Notes under the pieces: model-generated
Database searches by the model: none
What the model saw: the letters and a program-made list of their open reading frames with translations, nothing else
What the model was told of the DNA's origin: nothing
Source: an uncultured Myxococcales bacterium
GTDB lineage: Bacteria > Myxococcota_A > UBA9042
Assembly (NCBI GenBank): GCA_903842345.1
Contig: CAIMLR010000030.1
Span: 1 to 64,000 of the forward strand
Direction of reading: 5' to 3'
Length of the DNA stretch: 64,000 nucleotides
Shown: positions 26,947 to 35,868 of the stretch, piece by piece
Position numbering within the stretch: position 1 is the first letter of the stretch
How the letters are laid out: the number at the start of each line of letters is the position of its first letter
Program-made: the position numbers and the translations under genes

Positions 26947-28467
26947 TCAGTTGCGCTCGAAGACCATCGCCGTACCCATACCACCGGCTGCGCAAATCGT
27001 GCCCAGACCGAACTGCTTGTCTTCCTGCCGCAGCGCATTGAACATCGTCGTGGCGATGCGCAGGCCGGTCGCGGCAAACGGGTGCCCAAAGGCCATCGAG
27101 CCGCCGCGCGTGTTGAGCTTGGCCATGTCCACTTCGCCCAGCACCTTGTCGCGGTTCAGCTTGTCGCGGAAGAAGGCCTTGTCGTTGAACATCTTGATGT
27201 TGGACAGCACCTGCGCGGCGAACGCCTCGTGGATTTCCAGCAGGTCCATGTCCTGGAGCGTCATGCCCGCGCGGTCCAACGCGATCGGCGTCGAGTACAC
27301 GTTGCCGAGCAGCATGTTCTCGCGCGGATCCTGGCCGGCAAACGCGAAGCTGTTGATGAAGCCCAGCGGCTCGTAGCCCAGCTCCTTCGCGCGGCTTTCG
27401 CGCATCACGAGGACGCACGCCGCGCCATCGGTCAGCGCCGACGACGTTGCCGCCGTGATGGTGCCATTGCGCTTGTCAAACACCGGCTTGAGCTTGGCCA
27501 GCTTGCCCGCGTCCATGTCCGTGCGGATCAGGTTGTCCGCGCTGACCGGACCCTTGGGCGTCTGCACCGTCATGATCTCGCCGGCCAGCTTGCCCGACTG
27601 CACCGCCGCAGCCGCCTTTTTGTGGCTGGCCAGCGCCAATTCTTCCTGCGAACGCCGCGAAATCGAGAAGTTCTGCGCCATCTCCTCCGCGTGCTCGCCC
27701 ATGGTCTTGCCGGTATAGCGCTCGGTCAGGGCCGGCGGCGTCGGGAAGAAATCCATCGGATTGAGGTGCGTGAGCTCCTTGATGAGACCCATGCCGTGCA
27801 ATTTCTGGAGCTTCTGCAGCTGATCGACGACCTTCTTCTTGTACACGACCGGCGCGTGGCTGGTCACGTCCACGCCGCCCGCGAGGACGACGTCGCATTC
27901 ACCCGACCAAATCTGCTGCGCGGCCGAGGCAATCGCCTGGAAGCCCGACGCGCAAGCGCGCGACACGGAGAAGCCGGAGCAGTGGTACATGCCGAGGTTC
28001 ATCGCCACTTCGCGGGCCACATTCGGGCTGCGGACGACGGAGATGACGGTGCCCCAGATGACCTGGTCCACGTCCTGCGGGCGCATTTCCAGGCGGAACA
28101 GCAGCTCGCGCGCCACCTGCGTCGAGAGTTCGACCGGGTCCACGTCATTCAGATCCGACCACGAACGCGAAAACGGCGTGCGCAGGCCGGCGACAATCGC
28201 GATGCGGTCCTGGCCGTTGCCGAGCTTGCGCACCGTGCGCTCCGTCGTCGGCGCGCGTTCCGTCGTCGGCGCGGGCGCCTTCTTCACCACGGCCGGGGCG
28301 GCAGCCTTCGCGGCAGGCGCGGGAGCAGCAGCCTTGGGCGCAACAGCCTTGGGCGCAGGCGCAGCCTTGGCAGCCTTGGCGGGCTTGGCGACGACGGGCG
28401 GCGCGGCCTTGGCTACGGGCAGGGACTGCTGAACGGCGGCGGTAACGGACTTCTTACGTGGCGGCAT
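26947..28467 (-). CDS. fadI: Acetyl-CoA C-acyltransferase (FadI-type thiolase) with basic Ala/Pro/Lys tail
   Basis: 506 residues. The thiolase domain begins near residue 86 (DRIAIVAGLRTPF). It has the acylated Cys in SRACASGFQAI, GEHAEEMA, the His region EIHEAFAAQVL and NTRGGSMAFGHPFAATG, and the final CAAGGMG. It releases acetyl-CoA from 3-ketoacyl-CoA, completing the beta-oxidation cycle with FadJ. The unusual feature is an extension of about 85 residues made almost only of Ala, Pro, Lys and Val, ending with two APTTER copies. The start has AGGACAGT in front. The promoter region holds a TetR-like palindrome between the -35 and -10 boxes. Confidence 0.94.
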   Translation of the reverse strand: MPPRKKSVTAAVQQSLPVAKAAPPVVAKPAKAAKAAPAPKAVAPKAAAPAPAAKAAAPAVVKKAPAPTTERAPTTERTVRKLGNGQDRIAIVAGLRTPFSRSWSDLNDVDPVELSTQVARELLFRLEMRPQDVDQVIWGTVISVVRSPNVAREVAMNLGMYHCSGFSVSRACASGFQAIASAAQQIWSGECDVVLAGGVDVTSHAPVVYKKKVVDQLQKLQKLHGMGLIKELTHLNPMDFFPTPPALTERYTGKTMGEHAEEMAQNFSISRRSQEELALASHKKAAAAVQSGKLAGEIMTVQTPKGPVSADNLIRTDMDAGKLAKLKPVFDKRNGTITAATSSALTDGAACVLVMRESRAKELGYEPLGFINSFAFAGQDPRENMLLGNVYSTPIALDRAGMTLQDMDLLEIHEAFAAQVLSNIKMFNDKAFFRDKLNRDKVLGEVDMAKLNTRGGSMAFGHPFAATGLRIATTMFNALRQEDKQFGLGTICAAGGMGTAMVFERN

Positions 28468-28526
28468 ACTGTCCTCGCGAAAGTGAAAGGAGAACGCGGT
28501 GCAGGCGAAACGCCCGCGGCGCAAGA

Positions 28527-28555
28527 GTGTGACGCGGTGCGTTACAAACCGTCAA
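28527..28555 (-). promoter_or_regulatory. fadI promoter with operator-like palindrome in the spacer
   Basis: Minus-strand TTGACG (28550-28555), a 17-base spacer, then TCACAC (28527-28532). Over the spacer and -10 lies GTGACGC-GGT-GCGTTAC (28529-28545 on the plus strand), an inverted repeat with one mismatch. A repressor bound there would block RNA polymerase. The palindrome closely matches one in the efflux-operon control region at 43081-43095. Confidence 0.45.
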
Positions 28556-28574
28556 GCTGTGGATCGTGCTGACT

Positions 28575-29663
28575 TCACACAACGGCAATGGCGCCCGGGT
28601 CGTCGACCTCGAGCAACTCACCAATCACCGCGCGCACCAGGACGTCGCGCTGCGAAAGTTCCAGCAGCAGGGCATCGAGTTTCTGCGGCGCCACGGCCAT
28701 GAGCAGGCCGCCCGACGTCTGCGCGTCCGCCAACAGCAGCTTCATGTGCTCGGCGATCGACGCCGAAAAATTGACGCTCGGCGCGGCATATTCAAGGTTG
28801 CGCCGCGAACCGCCGGGGCAAATATTGTCCGCCGCCATGTCCACCGCGCGATCCAGCCACTGCACCTCGTCGACGTGCAAACGCGCCCCCACAGCCCGAC
28901 CGGACGCTTGGCTCGACGCCCGGAGCACGTTGCCGAGATGGCCCAAGAGGCCAAAGCCCGTGACGTCCGTGCACGCATGCACGCCCACCGCCAGCATCGC
29001 CGCGCACGCCGCGCGATTGAGCGTCACCATGGACTCAATGGCCTGGCGCAGCTCCTCGGGTGGCATCACGCCGCGCTTCACGGCCGTGGTCAGTACGCCA
29101 GTTCCCAGCGGCTTGGTCAGCACCAGCAGGTCGCCCGGCCGACCGCCGGCGTTGGTCACAATCGCCTTGGGATGCGACAAACCTGTGACAAACAGCCCGA
29201 ATTTCGGCTCCTTGTCGACGATCGAATGACCGCCAGCGATCACGATGTCCGCGAGACGACAGACGTCTGAAGCACCGCGCAGGATTTCACCCAATTCCTC
29301 GGGCCCGCGTTCCGCCATCGGCCATGCGACGAAGGAAAGCGCGGAAATCGGCCGCGCGCCCATGGCGTAAATGTCGCTCAGCGCGTTGGCCGCAGCGATG
29401 CGGCCGTAGTCGTAGGGGTCATCGACGATGGGCGTGAAGATGTCGACGGTCTCAACGAGCGCGACGTCGTCGGAGAGCTGATAAACCGCCGCGTCGTCGC
29501 TGGTTGCGTGGCCCACGATGAGGCGGGGATCTGCCATCACCGGCAACTGCGCAAGCGCCCGGCGCAGGTCCGCTTGGCCAATCTTGGCCGCACAGCCCGC
29601 CGTCGCTGACAGCTCCGTCAGTCGGGGCAAGGAAACCGGTGAAGGCGACGCGGCGTCAGACAT
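28575..29663 (-). CDS. selD: Selenide, water dikinase SelD
   Basis: SelD makes selenophosphate from selenide and ATP, the selenium donor for selenocysteine, 2-selenouridine in tRNA or Se-cofactors. 362 residues; the active-site Cys24 and Lys27 are in TAGCAAKIG (the family has GCGCK or GCSCK; the second position is Ala here, and the essential Cys is an ordinary TGC codon). The domain then shows VETVDIFTPIVDDPYDYGRIAAANALSD, broken up here as VDIFTPIVDDPYDYGRIA, plus VTGFGLLGHL and DAQTSGGLL. The frame is open far upstream, but only residues from MSDAASP resemble SelD. It lies after fadI on the minus strand; no selA, selB, tRNA-Sec or ybbB is in the window. Confidence 0.95.
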   Translation of the reverse strand: MSDAASPSPVSLPRLTELSATAGCAAKIGQADLRRALAQLPVMADPRLIVGHATSDDAAVYQLSDDVALVETVDIFTPIVDDPYDYGRIAAANALSDIYAMGARPISALSFVAWPMAERGPEELGEILRGASDVCRLADIVIAGGHSIVDKEPKFGLFVTGLSHPKAIVTNAGGRPGDLLVLTKPLGTGVLTTAVKRGVMPPEELRQAIESMVTLNRAACAAMLAVGVHACTDVTGFGLLGHLGNVLRASSQASGRAVGARLHVDEVQWLDRAVDMAADNICPGGSRRNLEYAAPSVNFSASIAEHMKLLLADAQTSGGLLMAVAPQKLDALLLELSQRDVLVRAVIGELLEVDDPGAIAVV

Positions 29664-29822
29664 GGCGGCAACTCGCGTCGGTTGGGGCGACGCGCGAAGT
29701 AACCTAGCGGCGCCGCGCGCTTTTGTCACGTGCTGAAGCGGGAGCGACAAGAATTCCCGCGGGTAGCGAATCCGCGGTGGGATGGCCGCCGTCTTCGTGT
29801 TACCCTTTGCAGCGGAGGGATT

Positions 29823-32800
29823 TTGCGCCGAGAGACCGCCAAGCCACCGGGGAATTGCAGGACGCAGCGGCGATTCTCCGCGGTTTTTTTGGCGATTTTT
29901 CCGCTGATTCTGCTCGTGGCGTGCGGCGATGGCGCGACGGCCGGCACGACTGGCGACCTGACGGACGCGACGAGCGATTCCAACGCCGCGGACCTCGCGG
30001 GCAAGGACGCTGCCCTCGATCTGGCCGCGTCCTCGACGCCGAGCCTCGGCGCGGGCGAAACGCCACTCGCGGTGCTGATTGACCCGGACCAAGGGCCGAC
30101 GAGCGGCCTGCAGGTCGTGACGATCCAGGGGCAGTTCCTCGGCCACGTGCAGACCGTGCTGTTTGGCGAAACGCCCGCGCTGCAGGTCGATGTGCAGGAC
30201 GATGGTCTGCTGCAGGTCGTGGCGCCGCCGCATCCGTCGGGCGTTGTCGACGTGACGCTGCGCGTCGCGCCGGATCCCAAGGCCAAGGCGATTCCCGACG
30301 GCAAGATCGTCAAGGGCTACCGCTACGTCGGCAAGGTGGAAGTCACGGCGGTCGCGCCCGCGAGCGGTCCGGCGCAAGGCGGCACGGCGCTGACGATTTC
30401 CGGCAACGGCTTCACCGCGCAAACGCAGTTCGTCGTCGGCCACCGGCTGGCGCTGCTGCCGAGTGTGATTGACGAACACACCGCGACGGTCCTCACGCCG
30501 CCGGGTCAAACGGGCACGGTCGCGGTCGCAGCGGCGAACGCGGATGGCAGCGGCCAGCTGGAAAACGCGTTCACCTACCATCAACCGCCGCTGCTGGAGA
30601 AAGTGACGCCCGCGGTGCTGCCGTTCAAACCGACGGGCGGCGGGCAAATCGTGCTGCAGGGCCATGGCCTGTCGGGCGCGCTGCTGAAGGTCTGGCTGAC
30701 GGGCGCCAATGGCGCGATCGCCGCGGACGTGGTCGCGACGGACGGTGAGACGCTTGTGGCGAAACTTGGCCTGGAGCCGGCGTCCGGTGCGTACGACGTC
30801 AGCGTGCAACAAGCCGATGGCGTGGCGATGCTGCCGCAGGCGCTTGCGCTCGTGGACATGCCGCTCAAGGGCGCGTCGCCGACGGACACGCTGCCGCCGT
30901 GGGCGCTGTGGACCGTGACGCCTTCCGCGCAGCCGGTGAATCAGCTCGCGCCGGTGCTGCTTGGCGTTTCCGGGCACGCCCTGCCCGCGCAATGGCAGCA
31001 GGCGCAGGTGGCGTTTGGCATGCTGCCCGCCAAGGTGCTGAGCGCGACGGTCGATGCCGATGGCGCGGGCGCGACGCTGGAAGTGCAGCCGCCGGTCACG
31101 CCGGAGACGAACCTGCCGCAGAGCGTGAACGTGGACGTGCTGGTGGGCAACCACACCGTGGAGAAGACGCTGGGGTTTCAGTACCTGCCGGCGAGCCTGC
31201 ACATCGACGCGATGGCGCCCCAGCAAGTGGCGCCGGCAGGCGGGACCGCGTTCACGCTGACGTGGTCGCCGCATTTTGCCGGTCAAGCCCAGCCCGCGGC
31301 GGTGCGGATCGGCGCGCTGCCGGCGAGTCAGTTGCACGTGACCGGCGCGGGTGCGCTCACGGGCGTCGCGCCGCCGGGGGCGCCGGGGCCAGCGGACGTC
31401 ACGCTGATTCTGGCCGATGGCACGCAGGCGACGCTGTTCCACGGCGTGCAGTATGTGGGCGCCGAGCACGCGATCTACGCCGTGCTGCCGGCAGTGGGCG
31501 CGCAGGCGGGCGGGACTTGGTGCAACGTGATCGGCGAAGGCCTGGATGGCCTGCACGCCGTCCGCTTCAACGGCGCGCTGGCGACGGACGTCAAGGTCCA
31601 TGACGGCGGCTGGGCCACGCTCCGCACGCCACGCGGCGATCCTGGCCCCGCGGACGTCGAGGTGATGTGGAGTCCGACGACGCGGCGGACCTTGGCCAAT
31701 GGCTTCACCTATTTTGACCCCAAGGCCGGCAACGGCGGCACGTGGGGCGCGACAATCGGCGAATCGCTGAACGTCACCGTCGTGCGCCGCTCGGACTCGA
31801 CGACCGCGATTCCCGGCGCGCTCGTCATCGCCACGTCCGGCGCGACGACGTGGCAAGGCTTCACCGACGACCGCGGCCAAATCACCTTCTCCGGTCCGGG
31901 CATGGCCGCGCCGGTCAACGTCCACGCGTCCAAGAATGGGTTCACCGCCGGTTCGCTCATCGCGCTGTCCGCGGAGAACGCGACGATTCGCCTCAGTTCC
32001 ACAACGTCCTCCAGCGGCAACGGCGGCGGCGACCAGCCCGTCGCACCGCCCAACGGCACCATCACCGGCACCGTGCTCGACGCGGAGAAATACACCGTCC
32101 TGCCCGCTGGCACGTGCGGCAGCGATACGGTGAGCGGCGTCAACTGCCTCCCCTGCACCAGCGACGCGGCGTGCGGCAAAAACGCGAGCTGCGAGCTCAT
32201 CAATCTCGCCGACGCGACGACGGCGAGCGACGGCGGCTCCTGCGCAGCCGTGTGCGTCAGCCTCACCGACTGTCCGGACGGCTTCACCTGCAGCCAATTC
32301 GGTGCGGGCAGCGACGCGCGCTGGCGCTGCCGCCCCCGGGTCGGCGATTCGCAAGTCCGCTGCGAGCCCGCGTCGCCCGGCATCTACGGCAGCGGCTCGC
32401 CCCAACCGACGGGCATCGTCGACGCCGCGGGCAACTACGCGCTCAGCGTCACGCCCGGCGCCACCGCCGTCATCTGCCGCAGCGGCTACGTGGACAGCCA
32501 CACGGGCGACTTTGTGGCGCTCGCGCTTGGCGTCACGCGCAACCTCTTCACCAATCCCGGCCAGACCGTGACGGGCGTGGCCGTGCACGTGCGCGTGCCG
32601 CTGAACCGGGAAATCCGCGTGCACATGGTGGCGCTGCCGATGGGTCCGGACACCGACGGCGATCAGCGGAGCGTCGTCGCGGCGATCGACCTGGGCGCGG
32701 ACGGCTACATTCCGATGGGCCAGACGGCGACCAAGCAGAAAACCGACACCCTGCTCCTGACCGGCCAGCCGAGCGATGCGCTGTTCCAGGACGACGGCGC

Positions 32801-34214
32801 GAGCCTGCGCTACGAATTCTACGGCGGAATTGCCACGAGCTACGGCGGGCCGCCGATGTCGAGTTCAAGCGCACCGGGCCGCACGGTCGTGGGCTTGGAA
32901 CACGCCGCAGTGTGGCATCCGGGCGCGCTGGAGCCCGTGACGGCCAAGACCGCGCCGGGGGCGTTGCACGCTTTTGCCACGGCGGGTGAAGCGCGGGTGG
33001 CGGTCGGCGACGGCGGGCACATCGCCAGTTGGACGGGCGCGGATTTCACGGTCCAGGCGAGCCCGACGGCCAAGCAGCTCAACGCGGTATGGCTCGATCC
33101 GGCGACGGCGGGGCTGAACGGCTGGGCAGGCGGTCAGGATGGCGTGCTGGTCCGCCGAACGCCGCTGGGTTGGACGCTCTGGCCGCAGGGGCTGGGCAAG
33201 TCGGTCGTGGCACTGCAAGGCCGCAACGCCGACGACGTCTGGGCGCTGCACGAGGACGGCAGCCTCCACCATTGGAGTGGCGACGCGGCGGGCAAGTGGC
33301 AGGCCATCCCGGGACCGATGGCGCCTGCCGGTCAGCCCGTGGCATTCCACGCGCTGGGACTGCTGACCGGCAACGGCTTGCTTCTCGCGGGCGCCGGCGG
33401 CGCGCTCTGGCTGGGCAAGCCGATCGTCAACACCAACAACTTCGTCTGGCTGGTCCAGGCCAGTGGCACGTCGGCGGCGATTCGCGCGATTCTGATGCTG
33501 CCCGACGGCAGCGCCTGGCTGGCCGGCGATCGCGGCTACCTCGCGGCAATGGACGGCAACGGCGTGGCTGGCGTGAATGCCGGCACGTTCAAGAACCTGC
33601 TTGGCCTCTACGCCGCCGCGGACGGCAGCATCCACGCGGTCGGCCAGACCGGCACGTGGGTGCGCGTGCTGGGCAATGGCAAGGTCGAGGATCACAGCGT
33701 CGCCGACCTGCCGGTGGAACTGCGCGGCGTGCTGCCGACGTTTGACGGCGGGCTCGTGGCCGCCGGCGAGCCGGTCGTGGAAATGGGGCCCTACCTGGAG
33801 ATGCCCTACCTCACGCAGCCGATGGCAAACGCCGTGCTCGGCCAGACGCTCGATTGGATCGCCGCCCCGGGCCACGCGCCGACGCTGAATCTCATCCGGA
33901 TCGCCGACGCGACGTACACGACGCGCTGGGAGATCTACCTCCACGGCAACGCGATGCACGCCGATCTGCCTGATTTTCCGGCGCTGGCGCAATTCAGCCC
34001 GCTGCCGGCGGGTCAGCTCTACGTGCGGCACTGGCGAATTCTCGCGCCGCAGCTGGACATCGACGCGCTGAATCCCAAGCTGATGAGCCAGGCGTACTGG
34101 GTGTCGTGGGCCTACAACACGACCGTCGTGCAGTCGCCGATGGCCAAGGCCGCGCCGTTCAACCCGCAGTTGCCTCCGCCTGACGTGCCGACGCCGATTC
34201 CGTGGCCCAAGTAG
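29823..34214 (+). CDS. Giant IPT/TIG lipoprotein with propeller C-terminus
   Basis: 1463 residues. I choose the TTG at 29823 because GGAGGG lies 4 bases before it and it places a standard lipoprotein signal (lipobox LVAC, Cys34); an upstream GTG would add about 30 implausible residues. After a Thr/Asp/Ala tether come five to six IPT/TIG Ig-like repeats (about 80-650; for example VAPASGPAQGGTALTISGNGF). Next is a carboxypeptidase-regulatory-like domain (PGALVIATSGATTWQGFTDD), then a Cys-rich insert (CGSDTVSGVNCLPCTSDAAC). After about residue 1010 there is a region of short repeats with WLAGDRGYLAAMDG and WAGGQDGVLVR, typical of a Ycf48/WD-type propeller. It is likely surface exposed and binding- or adhesion-related; no catalytic motif is seen. 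Confidence 0.82.
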   Translation: MRRETAKPPGNCRTQRRFSAVFLAIFPLILLVACGDGATAGTTGDLTDATSDSNAADLAGKDAALDLAASSTPSLGAGETPLAVLIDPDQGPTSGLQVVTIQGQFLGHVQTVLFGETPALQVDVQDDGLLQVVAPPHPSGVVDVTLRVAPDPKAKAIPDGKIVKGYRYVGKVEVTAVAPASGPAQGGTALTISGNGFTAQTQFVVGHRLALLPSVIDEHTATVLTPPGQTGTVAVAAANADGSGQLENAFTYHQPPLLEKVTPAVLPFKPTGGGQIVLQGHGLSGALLKVWLTGANGAIAADVVATDGETLVAKLGLEPASGAYDVSVQQADGVAMLPQALALVDMPLKGASPTDTLPPWALWTVTPSAQPVNQLAPVLLGVSGHALPAQWQQAQVAFGMLPAKVLSATVDADGAGATLEVQPPVTPETNLPQSVNVDVLVGNHTVEKTLGFQYLPASLHIDAMAPQQVAPAGGTAFTLTWSPHFAGQAQPAAVRIGALPASQLHVTGAGALTGVAPPGAPGPADVTLILADGTQATLFHGVQYVGAEHAIYAVLPAVGAQAGGTWCNVIGEGLDGLHAVRFNGALATDVKVHDGGWATLRTPRGDPGPADVEVMWSPTTRRTLANGFTYFDPKAGNGGTWGATIGESLNVTVVRRSDSTTAIPGALVIATSGATTWQGFTDDRGQITFSGPGMAAPVNVHASKNGFTAGSLIALSAENATIRLSSTTSSSGNGGGDQPVAPPNGTITGTVLDAEKYTVLPAGTCGSDTVSGVNCLPCTSDAACGKNASCELINLADATTASDGGSCAAVCVSLTDCPDGFTCSQFGAGSDARWRCRPRVGDSQVRCEPASPGIYGSGSPQPTGIVDAAGNYALSVTPGATAVICRSGYVDSHTGDFVALALGVTRNLFTNPGQTVTGVAVHVRVPLNREIRVHMVALPMGPDTDGDQRSVVAAIDLGADGYIPMGQTATKQKTDTLLLTGQPSDALFQDDGASLRYEFYGGIATSYGGPPMSSSSAPGRTVVGLEHAAVWHPGALEPVTAKTAPGALHAFATAGEARVAVGDGGHIASWTGADFTVQASPTAKQLNAVWLDPATAGLNGWAGGQDGVLVRRTPLGWTLWPQGLGKSVVALQGRNADDVWALHEDGSLHHWSGDAAGKWQAIPGPMAPAGQPVAFHALGLLTGNGLLLAGAGGALWLGKPIVNTNNFVWLVQASGTSAAIRAILMLPDGSAWLAGDRGYLAAMDGNGVAGVNAGTFKNLLGLYAAADGSIHAVGQTGTWVRVLGNGKVEDHSVADLPVELRGVLPTFDGGLVAAGEPVVEMGPYLEMPYLTQPMANAVLGQTLDWIAAPGHAPTLNLIRIADATYTTRWEIYLHGNAMHADLPDFPALAQFSPLPAGQLYVRHWRILAPQLDIDALNPKLMSQAYWVSWAYNTTVVQSPMAKAAPFNPQLPPPDVPTPIPWPK

Positions 34215-34280
34215 CCGCTTTCCGTCTGGCCGTTCCACCCGACCGCCGTTAGACTCCCGCCGCCCCGATGGGCCCCGAGC

Positions 34281-35768
34281 ATGCCAATGTTGCGCCAGCT
34301 GACCCGAATGAACCTTGTGATTGCGGCCTGTTGTCTGGCTGCTCCGGCAGCTTTTGGCCAGCCCATCGTGCCCAAGCCGAGCGTGCTCAAGCCGACCGCC
34401 GCGCCAGCGCCTGGCCAGCCCGTGCGGCCGATGCCACCGCACGATCCCAATGAAATCGATTGGCGCGGCCTGGGCGAAGGGCCCAGGAAGAAAGCGGGCG
34501 GTCACGACACGGCGGTTTCTGACCTGATCCGCAACGCGCCGTATCGGGTGGAAGTGGCGACGTCCGATGGCGTCAAGCTGAGCCTGACCAACGCCCTGAC
34601 GCTGGAGCGGCGGCGCGTGTTCGACGGCCCGACGGTCGCGGGCTACGGATTTGCCCCCGATGGCGCGTGGCTGTACGTCGTGACCAACGATGGCGACCTG
34701 TTTGCCGTTGAGCCGGACACGGCGGCAGTCGAGAAGCTGGGTAAGTTGCCGCTGGCCGCCGAGCAGGTCGTCGTGGAGTTGGTCGGCGGCGGGTCGGCAG
34801 CGCAGCACGAGTTCACGCTGTGGCTCGCCAAAGGGCCAACGCCCGCGACGGGAACGTGTCCGACCTGGCGCGACCCGCAACGCGTACACGTGCGCCACAC
34901 GCCGGGTGCGCGCGGATCGGCGATCGCGCCGCCGCAGCCCGGTTGGGCGGAGCCGCCGGAAGCGGGTCGGAGCAATCCCACGTCGCCCAACACCAAGTAC
35001 CGGGCACAAATCGACAACGGCGCCCTGGCGGCAGTCGCGCGCTTTGGCGGTGGGCAGTTCAAGCTCAATCGCACCGCGTTGCCCGGCAACATCACGGATC
35101 TGCAGTGGATGCGCGACAGCGATGGCGTCGTCGCGACGTTCCCGCGCAAGCCGATCAACGGCTGTCGGCAGCGACCGGGCATCCGCGTGTGGCGGGACGA
35201 CAACCGGCCTGGCGCCGTGGGCTGGCAGGAATGGACGACGCCCGAAAACCTCGACGTCGCGCGGCCTGACGTGCACGGCGGGATGCAATGGGCGCCGGAC
35301 GGGATGCGCCTCATCGGCGTGGAGCCGCGCGGCGTCGTGTTGGTCGAGCCATCGCCGCGTTTCCGTGGCCCGGTCGCGCTGATCGCGCCGCCGTCCAAGC
35401 TGTGGCCAAAATTTCGCCCGGGCGTGCGTTCACTGCCGGCCACCGCCGCGCCCGCGTACCGCCACGCTGAGCTCCTGCTGGAACAGGGCGACATCGACGG
35501 CGCCGCCAAGCTCTTGAAAGGCGTCAAGGAAGGCGATGCCAAGGCGCTGCTGGTGCGCGTGAAGAAACTCGAGGAAGTGCGGCTGCGGCGGTCAGAAGAG
35601 CTGCAGCTCGATCTGGCGGATCTGCGTTCCGACAAGTCGCAGCACGCCGCGCCCAAGCCGCCGACCGTCGTGGTGCCGGCTGTGACGATGCCCACCGCGG
35701 CGACGCCGAGTGCGTTGCCCAAGCCCGTGACCCCGGCCGCTGCGCCGACGCCGACAGGAATGCAATGA
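34281..35768 (+). CDS. Exported protein with propeller-like domain and basic/Pro tail
   Basis: 495 residues with a signal peptide (MNLVIAACCLAAPAAFGQP; the ATG at 34281 or an internal ATG nine codons later could be the start). A Pro-rich linker is followed by a region of about 300 residues with recurring ...GFAPDGAWLYVV..., MQWAPDGMRLIGV-type strands, as in WD40/TolB-like propellers. A helical segment with a TPR-like pair (AELLLEQGDIDGAAKLLKG) then precedes an Ala/Pro-rich tail. No known family is assigned. It lies 66 bases after the IPT lipoprotein on the same strand and is followed by the nfuA promoter. Confidence 0.65.
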   Translation: MPMLRQLTRMNLVIAACCLAAPAAFGQPIVPKPSVLKPTAAPAPGQPVRPMPPHDPNEIDWRGLGEGPRKKAGGHDTAVSDLIRNAPYRVEVATSDGVKLSLTNALTLERRRVFDGPTVAGYGFAPDGAWLYVVTNDGDLFAVEPDTAAVEKLGKLPLAAEQVVVELVGGGSAAQHEFTLWLAKGPTPATGTCPTWRDPQRVHVRHTPGARGSAIAPPQPGWAEPPEAGRSNPTSPNTKYRAQIDNGALAAVARFGGGQFKLNRTALPGNITDLQWMRDSDGVVATFPRKPINGCRQRPGIRVWRDDNRPGAVGWQEWTTPENLDVARPDVHGGMQWAPDGMRLIGVEPRGVVLVEPSPRFRGPVALIAPPSKLWPKFRPGVRSLPATAAPAYRHAELLLEQGDIDGAAKLLKGVKEGDAKALLVRVKKLEEVRLRRSEELQLDLADLRSDKSQHAAPKPPTVVVPAVTMPTAATPSALPKPVTPAAAPTPTGMQ

Positions 35769-35792
35769 AAGTGCGACCTTCCTAGTCCGAGA

Positions 35793-35820
35793 TTGACAGC
35801 GCGCCACGCTGACCTAGGAT
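35793..35820 (+). promoter_or_regulatory. nfuA promoter
   Basis: TTGACA (35793-35798), 16-base spacer, TAGGAT (35815-35820), ending 48 bases before the nfuA ATG. The -35 box is a perfect consensus, making this one of the clearest promoters in the window. Confidence 0.6.
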
Positions 35821-35868
35821 TGCACTTACTGGCGGCGCATTTCGCGCCCTTAGCCGAGGCCGAAAGAC

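Noticed and set aside
29664-32624. Very long N-terminal extension of the selD frame
   Set aside because: Antisense to the IPT lipoprotein, Arg/His-rich, and SelD homology begins at MSDAASP.
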